Assembly (NCBI GenBank): GCA_039029315.1
Contig: JBCCGK010000078.1
Coordinates: 1-57,731, forward strand
From: JBCCCJ01 sp039029315
GTDB lineage: Bacteria; Bacteroidota; Bacteroidia; J057
Length of the DNA: 57,731 nucleotides
Reading direction: 5' to 3'
The position numbers and the translations under genes were made by a program. This document shows positions 36,384-45,214 of the stretch, in pieces. Position 1 is the first letter of the stretch; each line of letters starts with the position of its first letter. The notes below the pieces were generated by a model. The model saw only the letters and a list, made by a program, of their open reading frames with translations, did not search any database and had not been told where the DNA came from.

Positions 36384-36514
36384 AGCTAGTAGTTTGTGCT
36401 TTTGACGGAAAAGATGCCACAGATATCAATTGGCCAACTTCTTGTTAGGAAGGAGGTAAAAGGGAATGACAAATATCTTTGGTTTCAGTGTACAAGGGCT
36501 TTTGTTCATGAACC

Positions 36515-38143
36515 CTATGCCAACTCCATCATCACACTCGAGATCGATGCAGGTTCAAAGGTGCAGGTCAAAGCGCCTTTTCTGGGTGTGAGTTCTTGAG
36601 ATTGAGGTGGTTTTACCCCATTGGCTTGATTCAGGTCATTGTATGCTCGAATATCTGACTGAGCAAAAGAAGTAAGGGTAGCTGATTGAACCTTTGCGCT
36701 TGGAATGGAGATTTCTGTTTCTCTTGCTTGACTCACATCCGGATTGACCACCGTCAGAAAGAGATTTTTCCCTTTCAAAGAAGCCGATCCCTGAAGTCCC
36801 CACAAACCTCGTTCGGTGGAGATGCTGGGTGCAGAACATTCGGTTCGTAATGCCTGTCCGTTTTGATGATGTTTGTACATCTCAAAAACATAGAAGTTGG
36901 GTGTGACAACGAATCTGTCTTCATGAGCAAGAAAAAGGGAATGAAGATTATTGATCAATTGGGCAATATTGGCAACAGCCACCTTATCTGCATGGCGATT
37001 GAACGTATCCAGGGTAAGTGCCGCGATCATGGCATCTCGCATCGTAGAGGTTTGGCCAAATAAATGCGTAGAATGAACCTCTGTCTTTTGTGGATGCCAT
37101 GCCCCCCATTCGTCTACATACAATTTGATTTTGTGTTCCTGATCAAAGGCTCCCAGCACATTCCAATGCTCTGTGATGATTGTCTCCATCTGATCTGCCC
37201 GCCACAAATGTTCATAATAGTCCTCGTCGGTAAAATCAAGGGAAGTCTTTCCGGTGGTGCTGCAATAAAAGTGGAGAGAATAGCCGGCAATTCTGTCCGG
37301 GATATAGGTCCAGCTATTACTTTTGTCTGCTAGGCGGGTAAACAGGCGTTGGGTCCATTGTAGGTCACGATTATCCCAGGAATCACTGGGACCAACGGCA
37401 ACAAATTTCAGATCTGCCCCAAAACGTGGAACAAAGCTGCTGAAGCGCCGAAACACTTCTGCATAATCCTCCGGGATCATATCCCCCCCACATCCCCAGG
37501 ATTCATTTCCCAGCCCCCAATATTCGACATTGTAGGGCGCCTTATGTCCATTGGTTACGCGCATGTCCCCAAAGGTCGTGGTGCCAGCAGGAGCATTGCA
37601 ATATTCCACCCAATCGACAAAATCCTGCGCCCCAAGAGTCCGGGCATTGGCAGCCAAATAAGGATTGGTATCGATCAACTCACAGAATTGCAGGAACTCA
37701 TCTGTACCAAAATGATTGGGCTCATATTTGGACGGGCCATCAGGAGCTTTCTGCATGAATGGTGTATTGATCCAGAAATTGGCACGTCTGGGGCGGCTTT
37801 CTCTCGGGCCAATGCCATCTTTCCAATTGTAGCTATCGGCAAAGCATCCGCCTGGCCATCTAAGGTTCCCGGGTTGAATGCGCCGAAGGTGCTCAACAAG
37901 ATCTTTTCGGAATCCGTTGATATGCGGGATCTTCGAATTTTTTCCCACCCAAATTCCATCATAGACCACGCCGCCAATATGTTCGGCGAAGTGACCATAT
38001 ATATCTGGCTGAATCACAGCAATGGGCTCATCGATCAGAATGTCAATTCGAGAATCTGAAGTGGAGGATCTGGCAGCAGGAGGCAAGAACAGGAGGCCTG
38101 CTCCGGCTAAAGTACTTTGTTGAAGGAAGCTTCTTCGTTTCAT
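36515..38143 (-). CDS. Alpha-L-arabinofuranosidase, GH51 type
   Basis: 542 residues with a Tat-like signal (MKRRSFLQQSTLAGAG). The catalytic (beta/alpha)8 barrel carries IWVGKNSKIPHINGFRKD, LRWPGGCFADSYNWKDGIG, the acid/base Glu in GLGNESWGCGG (about residue 212) and the nucleophile Glu in YVDEWGAWH (about 344). The C-terminal beta-domain is present. It releases terminal L-arabinofuranose from arabinan or arabinoxylan. Export through Tat is less usual for GH51, many of which are cytosolic. It stands alone; the GH127 gene at 53796 is the natural functional partner. Confidence 0.93.
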   Translation of the reverse strand: MKRRSFLQQSTLAGAGLLFLPPAARSSTSDSRIDILIDEPIAVIQPDIYGHFAEHIGGVVYDGIWVGKNSKIPHINGFRKDLVEHLRRIQPGNLRWPGGCFADSYNWKDGIGPRESRPRRANFWINTPFMQKAPDGPSKYEPNHFGTDEFLQFCELIDTNPYLAANARTLGAQDFVDWVEYCNAPAGTTTFGDMRVTNGHKAPYNVEYWGLGNESWGCGGDMIPEDYAEVFRRFSSFVPRFGADLKFVAVGPSDSWDNRDLQWTQRLFTRLADKSNSWTYIPDRIAGYSLHFYCSTTGKTSLDFTDEDYYEHLWRADQMETIITEHWNVLGAFDQEHKIKLYVDEWGAWHPQKTEVHSTHLFGQTSTMRDAMIAALTLDTFNRHADKVAVANIAQLINNLHSLFLAHEDRFVVTPNFYVFEMYKHHQNGQALRTECSAPSISTERGLWGLQGSASLKGKNLFLTVVNPDVSQARETEISIPSAKVQSATLTSFAQSDIRAYNDLNQANGVKPPQSQELTPRKGALTCTFEPASISSVMMELA

Positions 38144-38717
38144 GCGAGTAGGAGTAGAAAGTCAGACATAGTGATAGATCAATATAGGCCTTTTTGCTGA
38201 AAAGACGATTCTTGCTTGGAGTAGCCTCAAAATCTCGATTGATATCTTTCTCCTGTACACTTTTTTTCATCCTTTGTTTGTAGAATTCTTTGCGACTTTT
38301 TGGCGGCAAATAGTCACCAACCCCCCCAGTGGTCTGGTGCGCTGCCAATCGGATGGTCTGGTGCGCTGCCAATCGGTCGGTCTGGTGCGCTGCTAATCGG
38401 TCGGTCTGGTGCGCTGCTAATCGGTCGGTCTGGTGCGCTGCCGAATTTTGGACCCCAACCCGCTTAGACTGCTAAAAGTGGACGGTAGAGATATTGATAT
38501 GAAAAAAATGCGTCTGTCAATGATATTTATCCTTATGATTTCGTCTATCTTCGTAAGTAAATATATATCCGAAACCTTTTTTCATTTTTCTATTGCACAG
38601 GCTGGAATACTGTGTAAGCTGATTATTTGCCTGGAAAATAATCCTTGAGGACAAAAATGGAAAATTGACTTATCTTCAGCCTTAGGTTCCTTTATTTCTC
38701 ATCCATTCATTTTATTT
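38144..38717. other. 574-bp intergenic region with 24-bp tandem repeats
   Basis: The main content is the tandem array at 38331-38444. To its right lies the AT-rich upstream region of the gene at 38718. A 71-codon plus-strand ORF (38433-38648) begins inside the last repeat and is hydrophobic in part, but I would not call it a gene. Confidence 0.5.
38331..38444. repeat. 24-bp tandem repeat array (about 4.75 copies)
   Basis: Unit ggtctggtgcgctgccaatc + ggat/ggtc starts at 38331, 38355, 38379 and 38403, with a partial fifth at 38427. Copies differ at one to three bases. The right flank (gccgaattttggaccccaac) is shared with a second locus near 52136. No spacers, so not CRISPR. Confidence 0.9.
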
Positions 38718-39170
38718 ATGACACATTATAATAAAGACACCTATCCGAATATCTTTATTCTCGATAACAAAGAAAAAGCGGCAGTTGAGTTTGCGAATTT
38801 TCGCGAGAATTATCTGTTGATGGTAGTCTACAATTATCCCGCTTTCTCTACCAATCACGCAAGGGCTTTTAACAGGGCAGCCAATACAGTAGCCACAAAC
38901 CAGGAAGGTCTTCCAGAAAAAAGAGTTCTCCTGATCGAGGATGCGGCAGTTCTGGAAGCTGTGAAGACTGATATCGAGACATTGCTGAAGACCAAAGGAG
39001 CCACTTATGGAGAGGTTGCAGCTTTTACAACCATCAAGGGAACAGAGACTGTGGCTGCTACCTTATCAAAAAATGAGATGGTGCTTCCCACCAAAATAAA
39101 TGGGGCCTTTAATACGGCTATCAGTGCGTATGCCAAGCTCCATACGAATAATAACTCTTCGACTGCTTAA
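38718..39170 (+). CDS. Hypothetical protein (150 aa)
   Basis: No family recognised. Soluble, alpha/beta-like, no signal peptide (MTHYNKDTYPNIFILDNKEK). It ends in a Asn/Ser-rich tail. It precedes the 627-residue outer-membrane protein gene by 4 nt, so the two are one operon. Confidence 0.65.
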   Translation: MTHYNKDTYPNIFILDNKEKAAVEFANFRENYLLMVVYNYPAFSTNHARAFNRAANTVATNQEGLPEKRVLLIEDAAVLEAVKTDIETLLKTKGATYGEVAAFTTIKGTETVAATLSKNEMVLPTKINGAFNTAISAYAKLHTNNNSSTA

Positions 39171-39174
39171 TCTC

Positions 39175-41058
39175 ATGACACATATCGCTTACAAAGGCTG
39201 GCTCATTGCAGTGTTCAGTATGTGTAGTTTCTTGTTTGCGCAAGAGGATACAAGTTTGGTGCACCTATTTGAGGAAAGCACAACTGGCAAATACAAAGGG
39301 CAGGTACAGTCTTCTGGAATCGTCGATCTGAACAGCATGATCCGCATTCGACTCGATCGCACTGAGATAGAAGAGAAATTGTTCGAAATGGCGGGAATTT
39401 CTCGTTCTTCCGATCGATTGGGAAAACTCAAACAGATGAATCGTCTCCTTGCTTATGAGACCGACATTGTGCGGATGCTCAGGGAGCTTCGATCAGGCAA
39501 ACCCATCAGCCTGGACACCTATGGCTTATGGGCTGAGTTAGAAAATGACTTGTTCGCTGCTTTGGAGGAGATTGACAAGCCTCTTTCTGATGAAATCAAT
39601 CAACGAGCCTTCGCAGGGGAAGACGCTGACAAAGGATTTGGAACGCTGTCTGAATTTATCATCTATGTGGTACAGGGAAAGGCAGATACCCTTCGAAATG
39701 AACTGACAGAAGAATTTGGATTCAATCAGGAGAATGGAGACAGCTCTCTTCTTGTCTATTTTCGGTTAGGAGCTTTTTTGAAAAATCGTGAGGGAGGGAG
39801 GCCCATTCATGTGGAGAATTTTGATTCTTATGATCCGGGAAGATTCAGTGAAATCAAACGATTTGGGACGCCTATAGGCCCTGAAGAAAAAAAAGAACTT
39901 CAGACCACTGTCAATCTTGCCCAACAACTTCAGTCAGAAAACCAGGAGATGGTGAAGGGATTTGGACAACAACTCAAGGGGAAAGTGGATGATTTATTCC
40001 TCTCCAAAAAAGCGGTTGAGCAATTGTTGGCTACGAGCAAGCGAATCAAAGCCTCTTTGAAAAAGGAGGAAGGCAGTGGTGGGTCGAGCTCCTCGAAGTC
40101 TGCAAAAGAACGGTTGAAAAGCATGCTTGATCTCAGTGAAGTGAGTCTGGATCAGGTAGCAAATGTATATGGAAAGATTGCGAATATCTTCAATCAACCC
40201 TTTAATCCCGGTTCTTTTGGCAGCATTCCGCCAAATATTACTGCTGATTTGAGTATGGCTTTCCACAATGCCAGAAATCAGTTTGAAACCCTTTCTTCCA
40301 CCACTGAGAAGGAAGGAATGTCTTCACTCAGATTGGCACAATTGGATACATTGAAAACCCAATTTGTTGAACTGGGAAGCGCAGTGAATCACGATGCAAC
40401 GAAATTGCAGGAGCTGTTCAGTGAAATAGACGGCATGTTTCAGATCTTTAAAAAATCCTACCTCAAAAGCGAAAAGTTTACAGATAAGGTCAAGCGCTTC
40501 CGTCCCGGAAATATTCCGTCTGAAGGGTTCATCGAACTTCGATATATCAGTGAACGACGAGCAGGGGATCAGGTCCTTATCAAGGCGACGCTGGAACGGG
40601 GGACAGATCCCAAGAATCCAAATTTTGAGCGAAAAGAGGTGTTCCGACAGTATTTGTCTCTGACACGCATATCCCCGCATGTCAAGATGGGGGCTTCGAT
40701 CATTTTGGCCAATCCCTACAATCGAGCATCCAATCCTGCCATTGCCCTTCAGAATACCTATCAGTTCGCGCCTTCTTATGGAGTGTTCATGAAATGGGGA
40801 AGTCGAAAAAGTCGTTTTTTCAATGATTTTGTGAATGTGGGCATAGGAATGAGTTTTACTTCTCCTGATTTCAATCTGGATGGAACACCTGAGTTTGGCG
40901 CTGGAGCAGTTGTAACCGCACTTCGGGATTGGGTCAGCGCGGGATGGGGATGGAATTTTGGTGCGGATGCGCCATATTCATTCATTGGATTCAATATCCC
41001 TTTCACGGTGGCGGGCTTTTCTAATCCCAATGGCAATCGAGGAGGAGATGACTTCTGA
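39175..41058 (+). CDS. Outer-membrane protein: helical N-terminal region and C-terminal barrel
   Basis: 627 residues from the ATG at 39175, 4 nt after the previous stop. The frame is open from 39100, but only 39175 puts a signal peptide (AYKGWLIAVFSMCSFLFAQ) at the N-terminus. Residues about 25-440 are mainly helical with a Ser/Gly-rich patch (GSGGSSSSKSAKERL); about 450-627 alternate strands (FIELRYISERRAGDQVLIKATLE; MGASIILANPY) and look like a barrel or part of one. No named family recognised. Paired with the 150-residue gene; role unknown. Confidence 0.72.
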   Translation: MTHIAYKGWLIAVFSMCSFLFAQEDTSLVHLFEESTTGKYKGQVQSSGIVDLNSMIRIRLDRTEIEEKLFEMAGISRSSDRLGKLKQMNRLLAYETDIVRMLRELRSGKPISLDTYGLWAELENDLFAALEEIDKPLSDEINQRAFAGEDADKGFGTLSEFIIYVVQGKADTLRNELTEEFGFNQENGDSSLLVYFRLGAFLKNREGGRPIHVENFDSYDPGRFSEIKRFGTPIGPEEKKELQTTVNLAQQLQSENQEMVKGFGQQLKGKVDDLFLSKKAVEQLLATSKRIKASLKKEEGSGGSSSSKSAKERLKSMLDLSEVSLDQVANVYGKIANIFNQPFNPGSFGSIPPNITADLSMAFHNARNQFETLSSTTEKEGMSSLRLAQLDTLKTQFVELGSAVNHDATKLQELFSEIDGMFQIFKKSYLKSEKFTDKVKRFRPGNIPSEGFIELRYISERRAGDQVLIKATLERGTDPKNPNFERKEVFRQYLSLTRISPHVKMGASIILANPYNRASNPAIALQNTYQFAPSYGVFMKWGSRKSRFFNDFVNVGIGMSFTSPDFNLDGTPEFGAGAVVTALRDWVSAGWGWNFGADAPYSFIGFNIPFTVAGFSNPNGNRGGDDF

Positions 41059-41086
41059 AGGAGATCCTTCAACAGCCTGAGTCGAA

Positions 41087-41122
41087 GGATTCGCCAGGAC
41101 ACAGTCCCGCAAATCCTCCGAG
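41087..41122 (-). repeat. Second copy of the CTCGGAGGATTTG repeat
   Basis: On the minus strand: CTCGGAGGATTTG, 14 nt, GGCGAATCC. The copy at 32425-32460 has the same two blocks and the same 14-nt spacing. It lies between convergent genes (41058 and 41159). A short hairpin GAAGGA-ga-TCCTTC lies just left of it (near 41057-41070). Confidence 0.5.
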
Positions 41123-41158
41123 CTTGATCCTCTGTCTAAAAAAAATTGCTTGATAGCG

Positions 41159-41587
41159 CTATTTTCCCAGCAGCGGTAGGTCTTTGATCGCATGATATTT
41201 CAGGGCCATCTCAATGCATTCCTTGAGCTCTGCCTCTGGAATGGGTTCATGGATGTTAAACAAAATCGCTCTGTTTTTTTCAAAGCTAAATATATCCCCA
41301 AACAGATGTCTGAAGGTGGAGACCAGACTCGTATTACAATTGAAATACATGGCATAGCGATCTGGGGATTTGGCCTTCCAATCGATCCGAATAGGGCTTC
41401 CCTTTTTGACCGAGTAGCTTGGCTCTCCCCATTTCAGCCTTTCTTCTATTTCTTGTATGGTGTCAATGTCAGAAGCCGTTTCAATGATTAGCTCTCTTAG
41501 GCGATTCAGTTTTTCCCGAATCTCAGAAGGGTAAGCGTTGAACTTTTCCTGAACGCCTGTTTGTTGATCTATGTGAATCTGATTCAT
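41159..41587 (-). CDS. DUF1801-family protein
   Basis: 142 residues. The DUF1801 pattern is visible: NAYPSEIREKLNRLRELI, an ERLKWGEPSY motif, and a strand near YAMYFNCN. DUF1801 proteins (YdhG-like) adopt an alpha/beta fold and have no firm activity. Third gene of the regulator operon; 8 bp after the GyrI-like gene. Confidence 0.85.
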   Translation of the reverse strand: MNQIHIDQQTGVQEKFNAYPSEIREKLNRLRELIIETASDIDTIQEIEERLKWGEPSYSVKKGSPIRIDWKAKSPDRYAMYFNCNTSLVSTFRHLFGDIFSFEKNRAILFNIHEPIPEAELKECIEMALKYHAIKDLPLLGK

Positions 41588-41595
41588 GTGCTAGC

Positions 41596-42054
41596 TCAAG
41601 TTACGGCAATCATAAAATCGACTTCGGCATCTGCGGGATTCTGTGCCTTTTCTCCAAATACTTCAAAATCTGCTGTGAATATTCTGTCCAGGTCCATGTC
41701 CCAAATTTCCATCCATTTATTTAGAACCAATCCTGACATGAGGTCTCCTCTTGCGCTCATCTTGATATAATTCCCGCCATCAAAGACCTGCCCAACCATC
41801 CCTTCTGGAATCTGATTCAGATGCTGAACCTTGCATCCCAGAATGGCTGTATATGGCTTTGTATGATCTCCTTCATAATCAGTATAGAGTGAATAGATGG
41901 TAGTGTCAACTTTGTTCGGAATGGCATTGAGGAGATCTTCAGCCATAAATCTTGTCCAAAGTCCTGGGATGTCCCTGCCTGCCTGTCCATGCGCATTACT
42001 GGTTCTGATGGAGATCCCAATGAGGGAAAAAGAGTCAATCGTTACTTTTTGCAT
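41596..42054 (-). CDS. GyrI-like / effector-binding domain protein
   Basis: 152 residues. Resembles the stand-alone AraC/GyrI-like small-molecule-binding domain: FSLIGISIRTSN, then DIPGLWTRFM, then YSLYTDYEGD, and a GGNYIKMSARGD strand near the centre. Such proteins bind drugs or metabolites. Lies 39 bp after the WYL regulator and 8 bp before the DUF1801 gene, so the three are co-transcribed. Confidence 0.85.
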   Translation of the reverse strand: MQKVTIDSFSLIGISIRTSNAHGQAGRDIPGLWTRFMAEDLLNAIPNKVDTTIYSLYTDYEGDHTKPYTAILGCKVQHLNQIPEGMVGQVFDGGNYIKMSARGDLMSGLVLNKWMEIWDMDLDRIFTADFEVFGEKAQNPADAEVDFMIAVT

Positions 42055-42093
42055 ATTGTTATTTGTTAGAATATATGCAAAGGTAGATTGGGC

Positions 42094-42819
42094 TTATGAC
42101 AGCGGTATGTCAGGGGTATCTTCCCATTTTTTTCGACATTGCTCAAGGTATTGTTCCAAAGTGATACTATGTGGTGTGAACTCTTCATTGAGTATTCGTA
42201 AGGATTGAATACGGTCCAACCGGAATGCTCTAAAGTCTTCCCTCATTCGGCAATAGGCAATCAGAACCCAATTGTCCTTGGTTGTATATAAGGCAAAAGG
42301 TTCCAGATGCCTCTCGCTATACTCCTGACTCACAGAGATATATGCCATGTGAACCAGCCGAAAATTTGCAATGGATGACTGAAGTTGGATCAAAAAGTTG
42401 CTCGTTTTCTCCTTCTTCTGATTATGTCTGATCTGAATTCTGTCGGAGAGAAATTCAGTTTTTCCGATCTGATGAAAACGCAAGACAGATTTGATTTTGG
42501 TAAGCGCGCGCTCATAATGCTCTGTCAGGGATTGGTCTTTGTTGGTTAAAATCAACTGCTCTGCCGTGATGAGGGCATTGGCTTCTTCCTCGGTGAACAT
42601 GATGGGAGGGAGTTTGTATCCTTCCATGATTGAATAGCCTCTTCCTTCATTCGTAACAATGGGAATCCCGGATCGCTCCAGGGTTCTGATATCTCGATAG
42701 ATGGTTCGAATGCTTACATTGTGTTTGTCGGCAAGAAATCTTGCTGTAAGGTTACGTTTGGATTGTAGCTGCGTGAGGATTGCCGTCAATCTTGCCAGCC
42801 TTGGTTTCTCTTCTGCCAT
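42094..42819 (-). CDS. YafY-type transcriptional regulator (HTH_11 + WYL)
   Basis: 241 residues from the ATG at 42819; a second in-frame ATG 8 codons upstream (42843) is also possible. N-terminal winged HTH (LADKHNVSIRTIYRDIRTLERSG), WYL ligand-sensing domain with the NWVLIAYCRMREDFRAFRL core. First gene of a three-gene operon with a GyrI-like protein and a DUF1801 protein. It probably regulates this operon in response to a nucleic acid or small-molecule signal. Confidence 0.92.
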   Translation of the reverse strand: MAEEKPRLARLTAILTQLQSKRNLTARFLADKHNVSIRTIYRDIRTLERSGIPIVTNEGRGYSIMEGYKLPPIMFTEEEANALITAEQLILTNKDQSLTEHYERALTKIKSVLRFHQIGKTEFLSDRIQIRHNQKKEKTSNFLIQLQSSIANFRLVHMAYISVSQEYSERHLEPFALYTTKDNWVLIAYCRMREDFRAFRLDRIQSLRILNEEFTPHSITLEQYLEQCRKKWEDTPDIPLS

Positions 42820-43093
42820 GAATGATTTTCCTGTTTCTGACAAAAACAGTCTCCTGAAAGAATCAAGCCATGCTTCGCTTGAAGGACGATTGTTTTGTGA
42901 AAAATACTGATAAATGTTCAGGCATGAAAAATCTCAATCGCTGTTATCCAAAGTCGAGTAAGAGAGGGGACACAATTATCTGTGAGGGAAATAGTGGGCA
43001 TAGGGGAAATACGGGAGAAATCTTATCAATCAAGCCATTATATCCCTTATACCCAAAATCAACCCTAATATTGTCCATCCCCTTACTTAAGGC

Positions 43094-44623
43094 CTATTCG
43101 CCTCCTTTTTCATGTTGGTACAACACATGTCCTTGCTCATCATAAAAAGAGAATGTCGCACGAGGCTCATCCTGAGCGGTTCGATTGACACTGACATGTA
43201 GAAATCCCCCACTGGCTTCTGAGGCCTTCCCCTGTATATATGGCTGCGAAATCAAGCTGTCAGGATCAGTAGATTTTGGATCTCCTGCCAGACGACCAGC
43301 GCGTGAATTGGCATCTACAAGGGCGCCACAAGAAAATTCTTCAAAGCCGGACGGGTGAATCGCATGGTATTGCCAGTGTCGATCTCCACAGAGGAAATAG
43401 AAATGCTTGTCCAGAAAGCCATTCTCTCCCAACCATGCAAAAAATTCATCCCCTTCATGCCGAAATCCATCGTGATTCACATGATTGTCTGTCTTATAGG
43501 CATCATCCGGCCCGACCATTGGGGTAGGGGAGAGGAAGAATTTGAAAGTAGCTCTACTCTTTAGCAGGGTTTTTTTGATCCAGGCTTTTTGTTTTTCTCC
43601 CCAAATGCTTTTGTCAGGTCCATCTGGATCAGAATTGGCAGAGCGATAGTCACGTCCTTCAATCAGCCAGATTTGTACATCTTTGCTCAGTTGATAAGTG
43701 CGATAGGTTGGCAGCCTGGATTGAATCGGAAAAATAACGGGCAGCTGCTCCCGGAAGTTTCTGATGCCCAATTCATGCGAAATGGGAAATTCAGTATAGG
43801 GATCACTATCATTGACCCTGTAATCGTGATCATCTTTCATCCAGTAGGTTCCCAGATTGGCAAACAACTCTACAAATCTGGCTTGAATGAATTGCACATG
43901 ATATTTTCGGCGCATGCCCGTCTCATCTATCACTTCTTTTCCACCAAATAGACCGGGAAGAGGATTCTTTCCTTTCTTAAGCGCTTGTTGATAGCCGCGC
44001 TCTGCGGGATGATCAAAGTATACATTGTCACCTGTTCCAATGAAATAATCTGGGGACAGTTCCTGAATCGCCTGAAGGGCAGGATAGCCCAAATGTTTGT
44101 CCTCTCCCATATATTGAGTGGCAGAATCATATTTCCCGTAATGGAAATGATAATAGTTCATCCCGGTAACTACTGCAAAGGAAATAGGAGAAGAAGAATC
44201 ACTCCCAGGATGTGTCTTGAAGTGTGCAGGCTCACTGATAGTGGTCGCACCTATGTCTGGTCCATATTCTGCGAGATAATGATAGCGAGTACCAGGATCG
44301 AGACTTATAATTGGTACTTTGGCAATCCAGTCTGTTTCCGCTTTTGTTTCTATCCAAACAGTTTCTTGCCAACTATCATCCATTTCAGAACGGGTCCCAT
44401 AATGAAATCGTACGACACCAATAGCGCCAGGAACATCTCCCTCTTCAAAATTTGGGACAGAGGTAATTCTTGTTTGAAGGATGGCGCTTTGATCGGTAAC
44501 TTCTCCTGCCATGATTCCCTGGGCAAGGAATAGTGATCCCTTTTTGTTATTTTGGGTAGAACAAGAAGATAGAACGCATCCTGCAATGGTCAAGAGGATG
44601 TAGTGAGTAATCGTAGATTTCAT
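43094..44623 (-). CDS. PhoD-like alkaline phosphatase/phosphodiesterase, lipoprotein
   Basis: About 509 residues from the ATG at 44623; an in-frame upstream ATG (44659) would hide the signal. Lipobox SSC at Cys21. N-terminal FN3-like PhoD_N domain (AGEVTDQSAILQTRI), then a metallophosphatase with TGDNVYFD, WMKDDHDYRVND, SPTPMVGPDD and CGDRHWQYH metal-binding motifs. It hydrolyses phosphate mono- or diesters outside the cytoplasm. The start lies only 18 bp from that of the divergent plug lipoprotein. Confidence 0.92.
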   Translation of the reverse strand: MKSTITHYILLTIAGCVLSSCSTQNNKKGSLFLAQGIMAGEVTDQSAILQTRITSVPNFEEGDVPGAIGVVRFHYGTRSEMDDSWQETVWIETKAETDWIAKVPIISLDPGTRYHYLAEYGPDIGATTISEPAHFKTHPGSDSSSPISFAVVTGMNYYHFHYGKYDSATQYMGEDKHLGYPALQAIQELSPDYFIGTGDNVYFDHPAERGYQQALKKGKNPLPGLFGGKEVIDETGMRRKYHVQFIQARFVELFANLGTYWMKDDHDYRVNDSDPYTEFPISHELGIRNFREQLPVIFPIQSRLPTYRTYQLSKDVQIWLIEGRDYRSANSDPDGPDKSIWGEKQKAWIKKTLLKSRATFKFFLSPTPMVGPDDAYKTDNHVNHDGFRHEGDEFFAWLGENGFLDKHFYFLCGDRHWQYHAIHPSGFEEFSCGALVDANSRAGRLAGDPKSTDPDSLISQPYIQGKASEASGGFLHVSVNRTAQDEPRATFSFYDEQGHVLYQHEKGGE

Positions 44624-44641
44624 ATCGTAAATGTATGGCTT

Positions 44642-45079
44642 ATGAAAAACTTCTCTCATATTTCAGTTAGTCTGCTTCTCCTTAGCTGTTTCCTGTTACT
44701 CTGTCATTGTCACTCCTCAAATCAGGTAGCGCGGAACTCCCAACAGACACGCTCTCATGATCCCAATGTAATCATTCCTGATAATACGCAGGCTTCTGTC
44801 AACTCCTGGGAAAATCTTTTTCGAAAGGTTGCCAGTGTAGAAGTTCAGGGAAGTTACCCAAACTTGTCCCTTCGAATTCGCGGTGCCAATTCTATCCATA
44901 TGACTACAGAGCCTTTGTATGTTCTGGAAGGAATTCCGCTGGGCCATGACTTTTCCAGTCTTGCTCGTGCAACGACACCTTCTGATGTGAAGTCCATTCG
45001 GGTTGTCAAAGGACCAGATGCTGCACTGTATGGGGCTCGTGGTTCGAATGGGGTTGTAGTTGTGACGTTGAAAAAATAG
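44642..45079 (+). CDS. Stand-alone TonB-dependent receptor plug domain lipoprotein
   Basis: 145 residues from the ATG at 44642. Lipoprotein-type signal (HISVSLLLLSCFLLLCHC). Residues about 60-145 are a plug domain: LSLRIRGANSIHMTTEPLYV, LEGIPLG, DVKSIRVVKGPDAALYGARG, and the closing VVVVTLKK strand. There is no barrel; the reading frame ends at a normal stop, so this is not an obvious truncation by frameshift. Free plug-domain lipoproteins occur in Bacteroidota with unknown function. Divergent from PhoD with 18 bp between starts. Confidence 0.85.
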   Translation: MKNFSHISVSLLLLSCFLLLCHCHSSNQVARNSQQTRSHDPNVIIPDNTQASVNSWENLFRKVASVEVQGSYPNLSLRIRGANSIHMTTEPLYVLEGIPLGHDFSSLARATTPSDVKSIRVVKGPDAALYGARGSNGVVVVTLKK

Positions 45080-45214
45080 ACTTTTCCTTTCTCATCTCCA
45101 ATGATAGAAGAAACAGTAGTGATTCGCTCTGCCGGATCTCATAAGGGATGTTGGACCTTATCGACGCACGACCTCAGAATAGCAATCCCTATTCAGCAGG
45201 CATAGAGTTGTGGG

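Noticed and set aside
38331..38444. Possible CRISPR array
   Set aside because: Repeats are directly abutting 24-bp units without spacers, and no cas genes are near.
38433..38648. 71-codon plus-strand ORF
   Set aside because: It starts within the tandem repeat and shows no family features; likely chance despite a short hydrophobic stretch.
44642..45079. Truncated SusC pseudogene
   Set aside because: It has its own lipoprotein signal, full plug domain and a normal stop; no barrel remnants follow.
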